Positions 21,960-31,684 of a stretch of DNA of 64,000 nucleotides are shown here, one piece after another. The stretch is from Vandiemenella viatica (lineage: Eukaryota; Arthropoda; Insecta; Orthoptera; Morabidae), in contig CM061921.1 in the NCBI GenBank assembly GCA_031002005.1, positions 177,762,935-177,826,934 of the forward strand, read 5' to 3'. Numbering within the stretch: the first letter of the stretch is position 1; each line of letters begins with the position of its first letter. The notes under the pieces were generated by a model. The model was not told the DNA's origin, did no database searches, and worked only from the letters and a program-made list of their open reading frames with translations. Both the position numbers and the translations under genes were made by a program.

Positions 21960-22111
21960 CTATTGGGAAGCCCTGTTCGCTTCCTTGAGGCGCAGCGCGT
22001 GTATCTTGATGAATCCTTCTGCGTCCGCAGGGTCGAATCCTCCGTGTTCGTCCATTGAAACCAGCTTCTCGTTGTACAGGTTACCCGGCGACCATCGAGC
22101 AACAACGAAAG
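21960..22111 (-). CDS. Argininosuccinate synthase, last coding exon
   Basis: ASS condenses citrulline and aspartate with ATP to argininosuccinate in the cytosol (arginine synthesis). This exon encodes the last 49 residues plus a split codon: [16 protein letters not shown], then [17 protein letters not shown], then [16 protein letters not shown] and a TAG stop. From family knowledge this fits the ASS C-terminus, where LYNEELVSM, a G-(D/F)-x-P-x-DA-x-GF segment and a SLRLKE motif are typical; it forms the C-terminal arm used in tetramer contacts. A 3' splice site (TTTCAG) precedes the exon. It enters in phase 1, matching the end of the exon at 59523-59624. The frame is clean and looks under selection. 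The symbol is left empty because the species is unknown; the usual name would be Ass or ASS1. Confidence 0.9.
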
Positions 22112-22113
22112 CT

Positions 22114-23843
22114 GAAACATAGCGAAAATAATTAGCAACTTCTCACAGATTCTTGTAGGATACAAACCGGTTCGTAATGTCTGTAGAGCCTGCACTTTCC
22201 GTTGTTGTGAAACAATGAATTGACACACCTAGTGAATCAGGTGTTGGTGACTGTCACGGTTATAGTTAACCATCCACGGAAATTCAATTTGACTTGAACG
22301 GTTTTCTCTTGTCTTCGCCAACTGAATGCTATTGGTACGTGTTATTACAAGCATTAGGGACTATGATGTGTTGTATGGAGCGTGATGTTTATGTTTTAGA
22401 TTAGGCATCGAAGAAGCGAGATTGCGAAAACCAGTACCTGCCTTCTTCACCGAGTGACACTAAAGGGCCCACCAAGTATATATATGAACTGACGGCGGAA
22501 GCCACATCTTTGCGACCTCACCCCCATGGTGATGAAAATTTATTCAACTACCAGGGCTCGAACCAGGTAAACCCGTGCGGGTGAAAGACAGTTTCATAGT
22601 ACCTACGTGATTTCATCAACGGGGCTGTTAGTCTATAATGAAACATAAGAGAATTTCAGAAAATCCGTGACTCCAATAATCAGTGTTTAAACCCCTACAA
22701 AAACTGATGAATAATATTACATTGAAGCCGACTGTATGGCTTCAGCTACTTTTCTCACGGCTCGATGCAGGTACAGCATTGATTTTCTGAATGGTTTACG
22801 AAGTTACTATGCTGTCTTCTTAGAAAGCAGTATATCTGCCGCTACGTTATGCGGGTTTGAGACGCTACATCAGTTCACGTAAGGGAACTTGTCGTGTTGA
22901 TGAGATCAATACTCTGTTGACATTTTGTTTATGTTGGATTGTAAACTTATACACCTTAGGAGGCAAGCATTAGTTAGTCCAGCTGAGTGGAAATAACAAA
23001 ACAAGCAATGATCTTAATCCCCGATTCGTGTGGGAAAGGAGATGATGTCCGACAGGAAATCTGGAAAATACGGTTAACTCTCGAAATATTAATTCGAATA
23101 CTAAAATTGTTTCCAATATCAGTACTAAATAGATTGTTAATCAGTATAAATTGTTGTTTCTGTTCTAGTGATACCAAGCATGTTAACCCTTAATTTAGTC
23201 GCAGGAGGCGTACCAAGCCGGCGTGTCACAGGTAGGACGGCCAGTTCTTTTTCTCTGGAATCCGAATCACAGACACGTTAATTCAGAGTCATCAAATTAC
23301 AGTCTATTAACTTGATACTAAAAGTGTTTCTTGTGTAATAGAAGTTTCAATACCTTTATTCAAAATCTGTATCCTAGAATGCGGCATAGGAAAGTTTTCT
23401 TGATATTTGCACAGACGGTGTGCCTTCTATGATTGGAAAGAATTACGGCATAACAGTTGTAATATAAAAAGCCTGTCATAGTTAATTGGGAATTATTATT
23501 TCATTGTAAATCAACAAGATTTTGAAAGCATATAATTTCAATTGTTGTAAAAAATTGATATTCTATTTGGTACAGAGATCCGTCACATCACACCATTCAG
23601 AAGTTCCGTGAAGAAATAGATGCAGATTATGTCTATTTGGTTTATCACACCGATGTAAGACGCACAAGTTGTAGAAATGTGCTCCATGAAAACGTCCCAT
23701 TATATACCATAAAATCAATGTGATTGACGTCATTGTATAAAGCATTTCGTGCCGAATCCAAAAATACCCCTCGGAAAGAATGTGTGACTACAGAAGGAGC
23801 GTGCAGCGTGAGCAAACAAGCATGAAGATCATAATTTATTACA
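22114..23843. other. Intron stretch with little recognisable content
   Basis: No coding frame of note. A B-box-like GGTTCGAGCCC occurs on the minus strand at about 22556-22566 and may be a worn tRNA-derived SINE (about 22500-22640). The rest shows no clear repeats. Confidence 0.4.
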
Positions 23844-24045
23844 GAGCGTGGTGTGAGCGGTAGCGGAGGATGCGGATTAGAAACCTCGACCGGCCATCTA
23901 GATTTGGGTTCTCCATGGTTTCCAGAAATTACTCCAGGTGAATTACGGGATGGTTCATTCAAAATGCCATGGCTGAATTCTTTCCCGTTTCTTGTCGCCA
24001 TTTCTCTGCCGCCTCTAATGACCACGATGTCGACGATGCATCTTT
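23844..24045 (+). mobile_element. SINE copy C
   Basis: Plus-strand member of the family at 1224, starting GAGCGTGGTGTGAGCGGTAG. It has the shared body (CTAGATTTGGGTTCTCCATG, then GGTGAATTACGGGATGG) and the conserved 3' end (CCTCTAATGACCACGATGTC). The B box is mutated. No long poly(A) tail remains, so it is an older copy than the one at 8499. Confidence 0.8.
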
Positions 24046-24235
24046 TAGTGTGTCTGAATCGTTAGTCAGACATTAATAATTGGTGAAATGTGTAGATTTA
24101 TTAACCAGTAGCACTCCTTCAACGGGGTCTGTGCTATCAGGCGTGTAGGTACATAACGAACGCAGCAATATACTTTAGGAGAATGGAGCTACAGCTGCTT
24201 TGAATAGCATTAATAAGAAACACGTCGGTCAATGA

Positions 24236-24470
24236 TGGTGTTTGATGGGTGGGTGGTGACGATTGAGCCTTACATTCGGGAAAACCCGAGATCAATTCCA
24301 CGTTTTGCCATCGTGATTTCAGTTCACCTTGGTTTCACTCCAGGTAAATTCCGGATGGTTAATTTCTACACTTCATGACACATTTCAATCACGTTTCATA
24401 TTCACTATCTTCCATTTCGAGCTACCTTGTTGCCAATGAAATCAAACCCCAGATATTAAAAGAAAATACG
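24236..24470 (+). mobile_element. Heavily worn SINE of the same family
   Basis: A diverged head (GATGGGTGGGTGGTGACG, then TTCGGGAAAACCCGAGATC) and body phrases (GGTTTCACTCCAGGTAAATT, CCGGATGGTTAATT) parallel SINE copies A-D in the same order. The boundaries are approximate. Confidence 0.5.
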
Positions 24471-24553
24471 ATTCGATGAGGACAACCCAATCGCGACCGT
24501 GTCCAGCTCAAATAAATTCTTATACACGATGTCACAACTGATTGACAGTATAC

Positions 24554-25516
24554 ACTGGTGAAAATTAAAAGTGCCACATCCAGACAGAGTTGTGATCAAT
24601 GAATGAAATTTGGCCCCAACTATCCCCATACGAAGAGTATTAAATTAATAAACATTGAAAGTTTTATATATAATAGTATGAGAATTACGGGGCTAAATAT
24701 TATGCAAAATTAATATGTTTTTTTAGCGTATAACTGGCGAACAGTGTGGTGTAACATGACACTTTTTGTCTCCAAGTTCTTGTTGACCATGCATGTCAAG
24801 GAGAAGAGTGACAACCCTCTATACCAAAATTTCTAACTGTGAGAGAGGGCGGATAATTGGAGTATTTGAAATGGATGCATCATATCGTGAATTCTCCCGA
24901 AGGGCTGACCGTAGTGCAATGTCAGAATACAAATGGTTTGGAGGCAATCACTTTCTACGGCAGAACTGAGTTGGTTGTTCCTGAAGGCACAATTACAGCC
25001 CACCACTATGTGGACGGGGAACTGCACCCTATTGTGATACCCTTCATGTTCATCATCCAAATCGTATCTTTCAACAGGATAATGCCCGTCCTCATACTGT
25101 GTCCATCATAACTCAAGCCTTGCAAGGGTTTACGATCACAATTTGGACCACACGGTCCCCAGATTTGTCCCCAGTAGAGCATGTCTGGCATATCAGGAGT
25201 AGACACATTAGATCACATGGTCACGTAGCACAAACTGTACAACAACTGACTGCACAAGACATTCAAGCATAGAGAGACATACCCCAAGAAAACTTCCGAA
25301 CACCTATTGATTCAATGCTGGCAAGGATCCTCGAATGTATAGGTGCTCAAGGTGGGAGCACTTCTTACCGACAACTGTATTTAAAAGTAATAAACTTAGC
25401 CTGATCCATTTCAATTTTTTATTATTTCTTCTGGGTATGACCCAGGATATATTTACAAAGTTTCCTGAAATTCCACCATTCCTGTCTAGGTGTTGCACAT
25501 TTAATTTCCGCCAGTG
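24554..25516 (+). mobile_element. Degenerate Tc1 transposon
   Basis: The ends are imperfect inverted repeats (CACTGGTGAAAATTAAAAG from 24554 against the complement of 25516 leftward), each bordered by TA (24552-24553 and 25517-25518). At 963 bp it is shorter than an intact Tc1 and has lost the N-terminal half of its gene. Confidence 0.75.
24830..25340 (+). pseudogene. Tc1-like transposase remnant
   Basis: Starting near GERADNWSI-like sequence, the plus strand then gives the second half of a Tc1 transposase in shifting frames: VVPEGTITAHHYVDG, then RIFQQDNARPHTVSI (second catalytic D), then TRSPDLSPVEHVWHI (catalytic E) and VQQLTAQDIQA. The D-to-E spacing is 32 residues, the same as in the intact element at 11101, although the two elements clearly differ. 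The first catalytic D is not visible. Stops and frameshifts show it is dead. Confidence 0.7.
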
Positions 25517-25682
25517 TATATATAGCAACTTCGCCAAACGGCTGGTTCTATCAAAATCAGATCTAGTGTGCGCTTTTATCTTAGTCAAATGATGTAAATA
25601 GCGCTTCTTTGAATATCGTGGCACTGATGTTCAGAGTCCTAAGCTTCGTCGACTGACGAAGTATTTACTTTTAGTCCAGCAT

Positions 25683-25990
25683 TTGTGTATGGAAGACTTG
25701 GCGACTTTCAAAAAATTGTTTACATTTTTAAAACCATCGATAAATGTCGCCAAGTGGCCACCTGGCTACCATGCCCCTTGTCAAACGGACATCTATCAAA
25801 TCATGGCGGAAATATGACGTCATCTCCGGTTGCGGTAATTTTTTTACTAGGAAATGTTACGTCACAATGACATCCTATTGGATGGCGGGAAGAATGGCAT
25901 CCACGTGCTGTCAAACATCGCTTGTCTCCTATCAAAATTAACACCTCGCCTATCAAAGTGCAATGCCTACATTTACCGCATTCGAATGCT
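25683..25990 (+). repeat. Copy 1 of an unnamed dispersed repeat (related to 51000-51390)
   Basis: It shares, in the same order, phrases with the reverse complement of 51000-51390: GGAAGACTT, an ATTGTTTACA block, ATGACGTCA, GGCGGGAA, TATCAAAG and ATTCGAATAC-type sequence. There is no coding frame. It is likely a nonautonomous element; the ends were not resolved. Confidence 0.4.
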
Positions 25991-26076
25991 ACCAACTACT
26001 TACTTCAAAATCGTGTCCATATTTCGAAGCTCTGTCCAAATGACGCTCACACTATTCAGACCTTTTTGACTGGGCA

Positions 26077-26293
26077 TTAAAAAAGGAGGAAATGGTTAGT
26101 AAAAAAGGGTATGTGATCACCACAGACAACGATGCATCCTATCAAACATGCTTCCATGCTGTGTACAAGGTTAGAAAGAAGTTCTTGTGGCAGGGTGCTC
26201 AATTCCTCCACGTGCATTATTGACAACTGTTGAATTGTCGTTGGTGCATGTGGACGTGCTGCAATACATTTTTCAACGCGTCCCACACGTGTT
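26077..26293 (-). pseudogene. Tc1-like transposase, C-terminal part (left half of a split element)
   Basis: Minus-strand frames read HVWDAL (the catalytic-E neighbourhood), then IAARPHAPTTIQQLS, then ELSTLPQELLSNLVHSMEA and VVCGDHIPF, the usual end of a Tc1 transposase. The N-terminal half of the same gene is at 30093-30830, beyond a DNA transposon that inserted into it. About 20 residues between the two halves seem to be missing. The 179-codon open frame at 26077-26616 runs from a LINE through a TIR into this gene and is a chance fusion. The outer terminal repeat on this side was not found. Confidence 0.7.
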
Positions 26294-26497
26294 AAGGCCG
26301 CCACACACGGACGAGCCAACAGGCCAAATGTCCTCGCGCCGATCAAAAATTCGTCGTGTGTGGGGCAGCTCGGACGGACTGGCGTGGCTCGGCTGGCCGA
26401 GTTGGATTTTCGGCCGCTCCAAAATCCTCCGAGCCAACGCAGGTAGCCTAGGGTCGGGCGGGCTATCCCCACCACGACTGGAGTGGGGTAACCCGTA

Positions 26498-27757
26498 GAT
26501 AGTGTCCAACATGCTGGAATTTGGCTCGCCACGGGTGCATATCGCACCAGCTCTATTGTCAGCATTTGTGCTGACTCGGGCGAGCCGCCGCTCACCATCC
26601 GCCGGCAACTCCTCATGGTGCGACACTACATTCATGTTGCCATAACAACTGGCAGTCCCGTGTACGACATAGTTCTACACCCCAACCACGAGCGGCTCTA
26701 TGCCAACCGGCATAGAGCCACTAAACCGTTCAGCTACCGTACAAGGGCTATTTTAGAACAATATGGATTAGAGCTTCCATCTTTTTATCACCAGGGTTGG
26801 AGTAAATCTCCTCCCTGGCTTTTAAAGAGGCCCAGAATAATTTTAGACCTGTCTCGGTACAACAAAGTTTGTACCGCTGACAGTGTTTTTAATAATGTTT
26901 TTAGAGACATTCTAAATGAGTATCACACGTTTACCCCGGTGTATACGGATGGGTCTAAGCAGGCTAACGGAGTTGGCTGTTCCGTAGTGTTCCCCCGAGC
27001 GACTTACACATACAAACTGGATGGCAGGTGCAGCGTTTTTACTGCCGAGTGCTACGCCGTGCTAAAGTCGCTCCAGCATATGAAAGTAAATCGCGATAAG
27101 TGTTTCATCATATACTGTGATTCCCTCAGCTGTATTCAGGCCATAGGAAATATGTATCCAGCAGATCGTCTAGTCCAGGACATCCAGGACGCCCTCCTTT
27201 CCCTCCAATCTAGTGGAAAGGAGGTATTATTCTGCTGGGTACCGGGCCATGTGGGAATCAGGGGGAACGAGGCAGCTGATGTACCTGCCAAGTTAGCCTG
27301 TGACAAGGTCAGAACCGACTTTGAACCGGTCCCAAAGTCAGACCTTGCCTCGGCGGCGAAGAGATTTGTTTTTGATGTTTGGCAGAGGCAGTGGCTGGAA
27401 GTTGAGCATAACAAGCTCCGGCTGGTCAAAACGACCGTTCAGCCGTGGAGCAGCTCCTTCCAGAGGGCGAGGAGGGATGAGGTTCTCCTCACCCGCCTCC
27501 GTATAGGGCACTGTCCTCTGACTCACAGCTTTCTTCTCCGCCGAGAGGACCCACCCGAATGTGATGCTTGTGGCGTACCTTTGACGGTGCGCCACATTTT
27601 AATAGATTGTGTATCTTTTATAGACGTTAGGGCAGACGTTGGCCTTGCCAATGATCTGGCCCTGATTTTAAATAATGAGACCAGCAATTTGGGTAAGGTT
27701 TTAAAGTTCTGTGTATCTGCCGGCCTGATATCTAAAATTTTAGGCAGGTCGGCCTAG
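26498..27757 (+). CDS. LINE polyprotein C-terminus: RNase H and zinc knuckle (partial)
   Basis: The frame is open from the truncation point (26498: DSVQHAGIWLATGAYRTSS, the segment after the RT palm) to TAG at 27757. The first ATG, at 26615, is internal to the original protein and is not a true start. Numbering from that Met, the RNase H catalytic residues are D112 (YTDGSKQ), E145 (FTAECYAVL), D169 (IYCDSLSC) and D222 (GNEAAD), with H212 (WVPGHVG). These residues would degrade RNA in the cDNA hybrid. A C-x2-C-x7-H-x4-C knuckle (CDACG to DC, residues 316-332) follows. This order is typical of I/R1/Loa-group LINEs. The endonuclease and the RT palm are missing. Confidence 0.9.
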   Translation, partial: DSVQHAGIWLATGAYRTSSIVSICADSGEPPLTIRRQLLMVRHYIHVAITTGSPVYDIVLHPNHERLYANRHRATKPFSYRTRAILEQYGLELPSFYHQGWSKSPPWLLKRPRIILDLSRYNKVCTADSVFNNVFRDILNEYHTFTPVYTDGSKQANGVGCSVVFPRATYTYKLDGRCSVFTAECYAVLKSLQHMKVNRDKCFIIYCDSLSCIQAIGNMYPADRLVQDIQDALLSLQSSGKEVLFCWVPGHVGIRGNEAADVPAKLACDKVRTDFEPVPKSDLASAAKRFVFDVWQRQWLEVEHNKLRLVKTTVQPWSSSFQRARRDEVLLTRLRIGHCPLTHSFLLRREDPPECDACGVPLTVRHILIDCVSFIDVRADVGLANDLALILNNETSNLGKVLKFCVSAGLISKILGRSA

Positions 27758-27764
27758 TTTTAGA

Positions 27765-27872
27765 ATGGATGGGAGGCCCCTTTTCAGCCGACCATCCATG
27801 TGCTTAGTTCTAATTTTTATTTTGTTTTAATTCATTTCGCGCTGGCCATTTTACAGCCAGCGAGATATGCAG

Positions 27873-27908
<36 letters not shown>

Positions 27909-28060
27909 TCTTCTGCGAATCTGTTTGGCTCCTCTACAGCCACCCAGGTGTTCAACGGTCGTAATTCCAGGTTGCCCCTTTAGAGCTCCATCTTATTTTT
28001 GTTATTTATTTTATGTGCTGTCTGTATGGTCGACCCTTTTACAGTCGACCATGCAGACAG
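27765..28060 (+). repeat. Four stem-loops with a shared loop motif in the LINE 3'UTR
   Basis: Hairpins lie at 27765-27799 (ATGGATGG/CCATCCAT plus inner GGC/GCC), 27840-27862 (CGCTGGC/GCCAGCG), 27926-27942 (TGGCT/AGCCA) and 28018-28060 (17-bp arms, one G-U type mismatch). Their loops resemble one another: CCCTTTTCA, CATTTTACA, CCTCTAC and CCTTTTACA. A run of 30 T residues (27875-27904) separates the second and third. They may be recognition structures for the LINE's own RT. Confidence 0.7.
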
Positions 28061-28103
28061 TACTTTTATTATGAATTTTAACCACAATCTTTGCTGGTCA
28101 TTG

Positions 28104-28140
28104 TTAGGGCGCTAATGACCTCGTTGTCGACGCGCCCTAA
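28104..28140 (+). repeat. 3'-terminal hairpin of the LINE
   Basis: The arms TTAGGGCGC (28104-28112) and GCGCCCTAA (28132-28140) are perfectly complementary, enclosing TAATGACCTCGTTGTCGAC. The hairpin stands just before the (AAC)n tail, where RTs of this group bind their template. The loop sequence recurs at the 3' ends of the SINEs in this window. Confidence 0.75.
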
Positions 28141-28319
28141 AGCCACAAAAACAACAACAACAACGTGATAACCCGTGCAACGAAAAGTGGGTATTAATTT
28201 GAAGACACCTTTGTCTTAAATATCTCAGCTTTCCGACTTCACATCAAAAAGTTGCAACATTCCGTTTAGCCTCGGTCCAGACTAGGGGGTCATACACGAC
28301 AGAGCCAGAGCCATGCCGA

Positions 28320-28440
28320 GCCAGACCAGTTCGTGCTTTCGCTAGTCCGGCCTTGGTAATGCAGGGGCTAGCACGCTGGTCTGGCATTTGAAGGGTCGCC
28401 GGTTCGAGTCCACGCTAGGGCCTGGCTGGTTTTATTTTAG
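28320..28440 (+). mobile_element. tRNA-like SINE head inside the long-TIR transposon
   Basis: The sequence GGCCTTGGTAATGCAGGGGC (A-box-like) followed by GCCGGTTCGAGTCCACGC (B box) has normal tRNA promoter spacing. Sequence continues past the B box with CTAGGGCCTGGCTGG, so it is a SINE-type module rather than a free tRNA gene. The ends were not resolved. Confidence 0.5.
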
Positions 28441-29813
28441 TGTTGTGTTGTCCTGAAAATTGTGTCCCAAATTACATGAAAGAAGTCTGATACAATTCTT
28501 AGTACAATTTAAATTGGAGTTGGCTAAACGGTCGCACAGAACCAAAGCATTTTTTTAAAATTTTTTTGTTAGGATGGATACTGCTTACTGAATGTTTTAA
28601 AAGAAAACAGTAGTCATTTATAACAATTTTTTCGCTTTTAATTTTATTTTCTAGGGGAAAAATTAAATGCTTCTTGAATGAATTCTTAAAAACAATAGTC
28701 TTACACGATGAAGATTAGTAAGAACGTATAAAATACAAAATACAGTGATTTAAATCACTTTTCCTTGCTTTCTAGAAATTAACATCATGCAAAAAATACT
28801 GTAATAAATTCTGGGACATAAATGTAGTAATATTGTCATTTTAGTGATGTCACTTGGAATCAAATTTAACACCGAGGTTAGAATTGAATAAAATCTATAA
28901 AATGGTTACATTTTACTGCTGACAAAAATGACTTAAACTAATGTTTATTAAAAAAGCAAACGAATACACTAGGGTGTATGACTTACACCGGTGTATTTAT
29001 AACCAAAACTGATATATAGTGAGATTGCGTAATGTATCTTGAATTATTTCTTTAGAATCAATTATGTCATTAGAAATCCTATGCGGAAGTGCGCAATAAG
29101 TCAGTATGCAGGATACGTTTACACAGTGAGCACGCAGGATGCGTTAACAAACACAATGATTTAAGTCTGACTTATACCACTTTTCTGATAAACAAAGCAG
29201 GTATTTCGTTCATCAGTTGAATTTCCAGGTCCTCCTGTTGGAATCTGAATGAAAATCTGACTTGCTTCATATTTTTTACTAACAGATTGAGAGATTGATT
29301 TATCTACATATGGTTTCGGTGTCTTTTTTTTATTGAAAATGTGACTGACCTACACCATTGTGACTTAAGCCCTTCCAAATCGAAGCTATCTCCGTGAGAT
29401 AAAAATTTCGCAATCTTTATTTGAAGCCGCGGATAAAGCTCATATTTTCGATCTTTCAGAATTGCTTTTGGCGTTGCACTAAATCGCCATTAATTCTGAT
29501 TTTTTTAAAAAAAATCTTTGTGTACAAGAATGAAAGGACTATGGTGAAAACGACGAACAGATGAAATTCTATGAATTTATTAGCCATTCTAAACTAACTA
29601 TTGGGTTTTATCTATAGATATAATAAAACTATATACGGGAAAGTCTGCACATATTCTTTAAAAAATGAGTTCGGATACTATTAACGCACTACAGGAAAGA
29701 AATGAACTGTATTTTTTTAAAATTTGTGTCTGTCTGAAAATTATGAACAGGATTAAAAATAAAAATATTTTACTTGGTTTCGCTTAAAGTACAGTCCGTG
29801 GTCCCGTGAGTAT
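28441..29813. other. Non-coding interior of the long-TIR transposon
   Basis: AT-rich, with no transposase-like frame on either strand. Short inverted phrases occur (for example GGTGTATGACTTACACC at 28974-28990). Confidence 0.55.
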
Positions 29814-30092
29814 CTTTTTGATGTGAAGTCGGAAAGCTGAGATATTTAAGACAAAGGTGTCTTCAAATTAATACCCACTTTTCGTTGCACGGGTTATCCC
29901 ACTCCAGTCGTGGTGGGGATAGCCCGCCCGACCCTCGGCTACCTGCATTGGCTCGGAGGATTTTGGAGTGGCCGAAAATCCAACTCGGCAAGCCGAGCCA
30001 CGCCAGTCCGTCCGAGCTTCCCCACACACGACGAGTTTCGGATCGCCGCGAGGACATTTGGCCTGTTGTCTCGTCCGTGTGTGGCGGCCTTT

Positions 30093-31090
30093 TTAGATGA
30101 GATTTAAGTTAGCTCCAATAGCTCCTCCACCTGCGTCGTTCGATGCGGTCACGCATAGGCATCCATAAAAAATGAAATGAACGCCGAATGCACCTCTGAA
30201 ACGACGAACATGGGAAAGGAGTACAGCGTCACGATAACATTGATCGCCGTGTGTACCGCGTTCAATTATTTGGAGGTTGGCACGTCCATGCAACATTATG
30301 CCTCCACAAACTATAACACTTGGACGATCAAATGGTGTCTATCAATGTTCCTGGGTGTATTACGTTTTCCCACCTCTAGCTAGGTGAGTTTAATTCCATA
30401 ATAATTACTTAGACTGAATCTGCTCTTATTTGAGAAAAGTGCACGACCCCACTTCCCTGCGGTCCAGTCCTGCTACTCTTTGCACCATTGATAACGGCGT
30501 CGCCGGTTTGCGGGTATCAACGGAACACAACGTGATGGTTGTCGGGCTAAGAGATCCACCACATGCAGTCACCGAGACACTATGGAGTGTGAGATAGCGT
30601 GCCTTGCGGGTATGCGCTGTTTGACTTTGGTACCATCTTGCTTGTTTCACAATGTAGCGGTTATCTGTAGCTGTATTTGACCGTGGTTGACCACATGCTC
30701 CACATGCACATAAAATAATACTGTGAGCAATACCAAACTCCTGGGCTACAATCTTCACATTTCATCATTCTTCCAGTTCCCCGACGAGTTTTTTTTCTTG
30801 TAAAGTCATCCAGATGTTATCTCCGGATCATATTTTAGTAAATAACATCACCACAGTGCACCGTAACAGCTCGCTGGTTGACACACACTGTCTTGTCCGG
30901 TTCCTTCAACTGTCTCGTGTTGGGGGGCTAGATACAAGTCTCGTTGATCTCACTCCATGTGACGTCCAGCTTTCTATACACTTGTGGGAGACTTCAGGCA
31001 ACATGCTCTATCACTTTCATTCGTTTCCACCAAGTAGTTAATATGTTATATTACTTTATTTATCTCGTCCTTAAGTTTTGCACACCAGTG
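30093..31090 (-). pseudogene. Tc1-like transposon, right half with its terminal repeat
   Basis: The right end CACTGGTGTGCAAAACTTAA (read on the minus strand from 31090) is a Tc1-type terminal repeat followed by TA. Then HLDDFT (about 30810), IVAQEFGIAHSIIL, RYIVKQARWYQSQTA and, near 30300-30110, RDAVLLSHVRRFRGAFGV and FIFYGCL give the helix-turn-helix and central regions of a transposase, ordered but in broken frames. The remainder of the gene is at 26077-26293. The family differs from the one at 11101. Confidence 0.75.
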
Positions 31091-31261
31091 TAGGAAATGA
31101 TGAAAGGTCATTACCGTTACAGCACATCTGGCTGAAATATGAAAGTGACCTGTATTTCTCACTAATGGTTCGTACTGCAAAAACTAAAGGAATTCGGTTA
31201 AGTTTGATGGGATTTTAATGGAAAGAAGGAAGAGGCTCTGCTCCGACAGACTGCAAGGGTT

Positions 31262-31684
31262 GCGATAATATTGGCAACACTGCTGTAGACACATCATCAA
31301 CGGAACCACAATTTCGCTTATACCACACGTTAGTTATATACCTACCCTGCCTCAGAACAAATGGACTCAGCTGACTATCTAATGTAGTTTCACTATGTTT
31401 TTGAAACAGGAACAAGAGAGTTGAATTGAGATGCGAAAAGATCATCAAAGTCTTCAAGAGGTTTGCAGACAATCTACATTTCCTAACAGATCAGTGGAAA
31501 GGTGGGTAACGACAATCGTTGAAGGCTTCAACCAGTGTCTCTACATGCCCAGCAAAGCAGGTGAAGGGAAAGTTCATTTGCTCTTAGGTAAGTTAGGTAT
31601 GTAACTAACGTGTGATATAAGCGACTTTATTTGGTTCCATTGACTGGCCTATCTACACAGCAGTGTTGCCAATATTAAAGTTCT
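31262..31684. mobile_element. Small inverted-repeat DNA element (MITE-like)
   Basis: The ends AATATTGGCAACACTGCTGT (from 31264) and the complement ending at about 31682 match, and similarity continues inward for about 80 bp (CGCTTATACCACACGTTAG against its partner near 31605-31630). It is about 420 bp with no gene. The target duplication is ambiguous because the terminal AATATT is itself palindromic. It lies within the satellite array. Confidence 0.65.

Larger units (their letters stand above)
26497..28166 (+). mobile_element. 5'-truncated LINE with RNase H, inserted in the left TIR
   Basis: The target duplication GGTAACCCGT / GATAACCCGT (26487-26496, 28167-28176) brackets it. The element starts in the middle of its coding region, as 5'-truncated LINE copies usually do. 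It contains an open RNase H-zinc knuckle frame and a 409-bp 3'UTR with four stem-loops and a terminal hairpin. It ends in a short (AAC)n tail at 28152-28164. The open frame and matching duplication suggest a fairly young insertion. Confidence 0.88.
26294..30092. mobile_element. DNA transposon with ~278-bp terminal inverted repeats, interrupted by a LINE
   Basis: The left arm is 26294-26496 plus 28177-28251; the right arm is 29814-30092, its reverse complement with roughly one mismatch per 15-20 bases by eye. Arms begin AAGGCCGCCACACACGGACG. A LINE (26497-28166) split the left arm, duplicating about 10 bp of it (26487-26496 and 28167-28176, one difference). The interior (28252-29813) has no transposase frame, so this is a nonautonomous element of about 2.1 kb without the LINE. 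The superfamily is uncertain: TTAA precedes the left end, but the right flank is TTTTTA, so no clean duplication is seen. It sits inside a Tc1 gene. Confidence 0.8.

Noticed and set aside
26077..26616. A 179-codon minus-strand open frame
   Set aside because: It runs from a LINE through a terminal inverted repeat into a Tc1 fragment, so it is a chance fusion of three elements.
28320..28440. tRNA gene
   Set aside because: The promoter boxes are present but the ends do not pair as a tRNA; it is treated as a SINE head.
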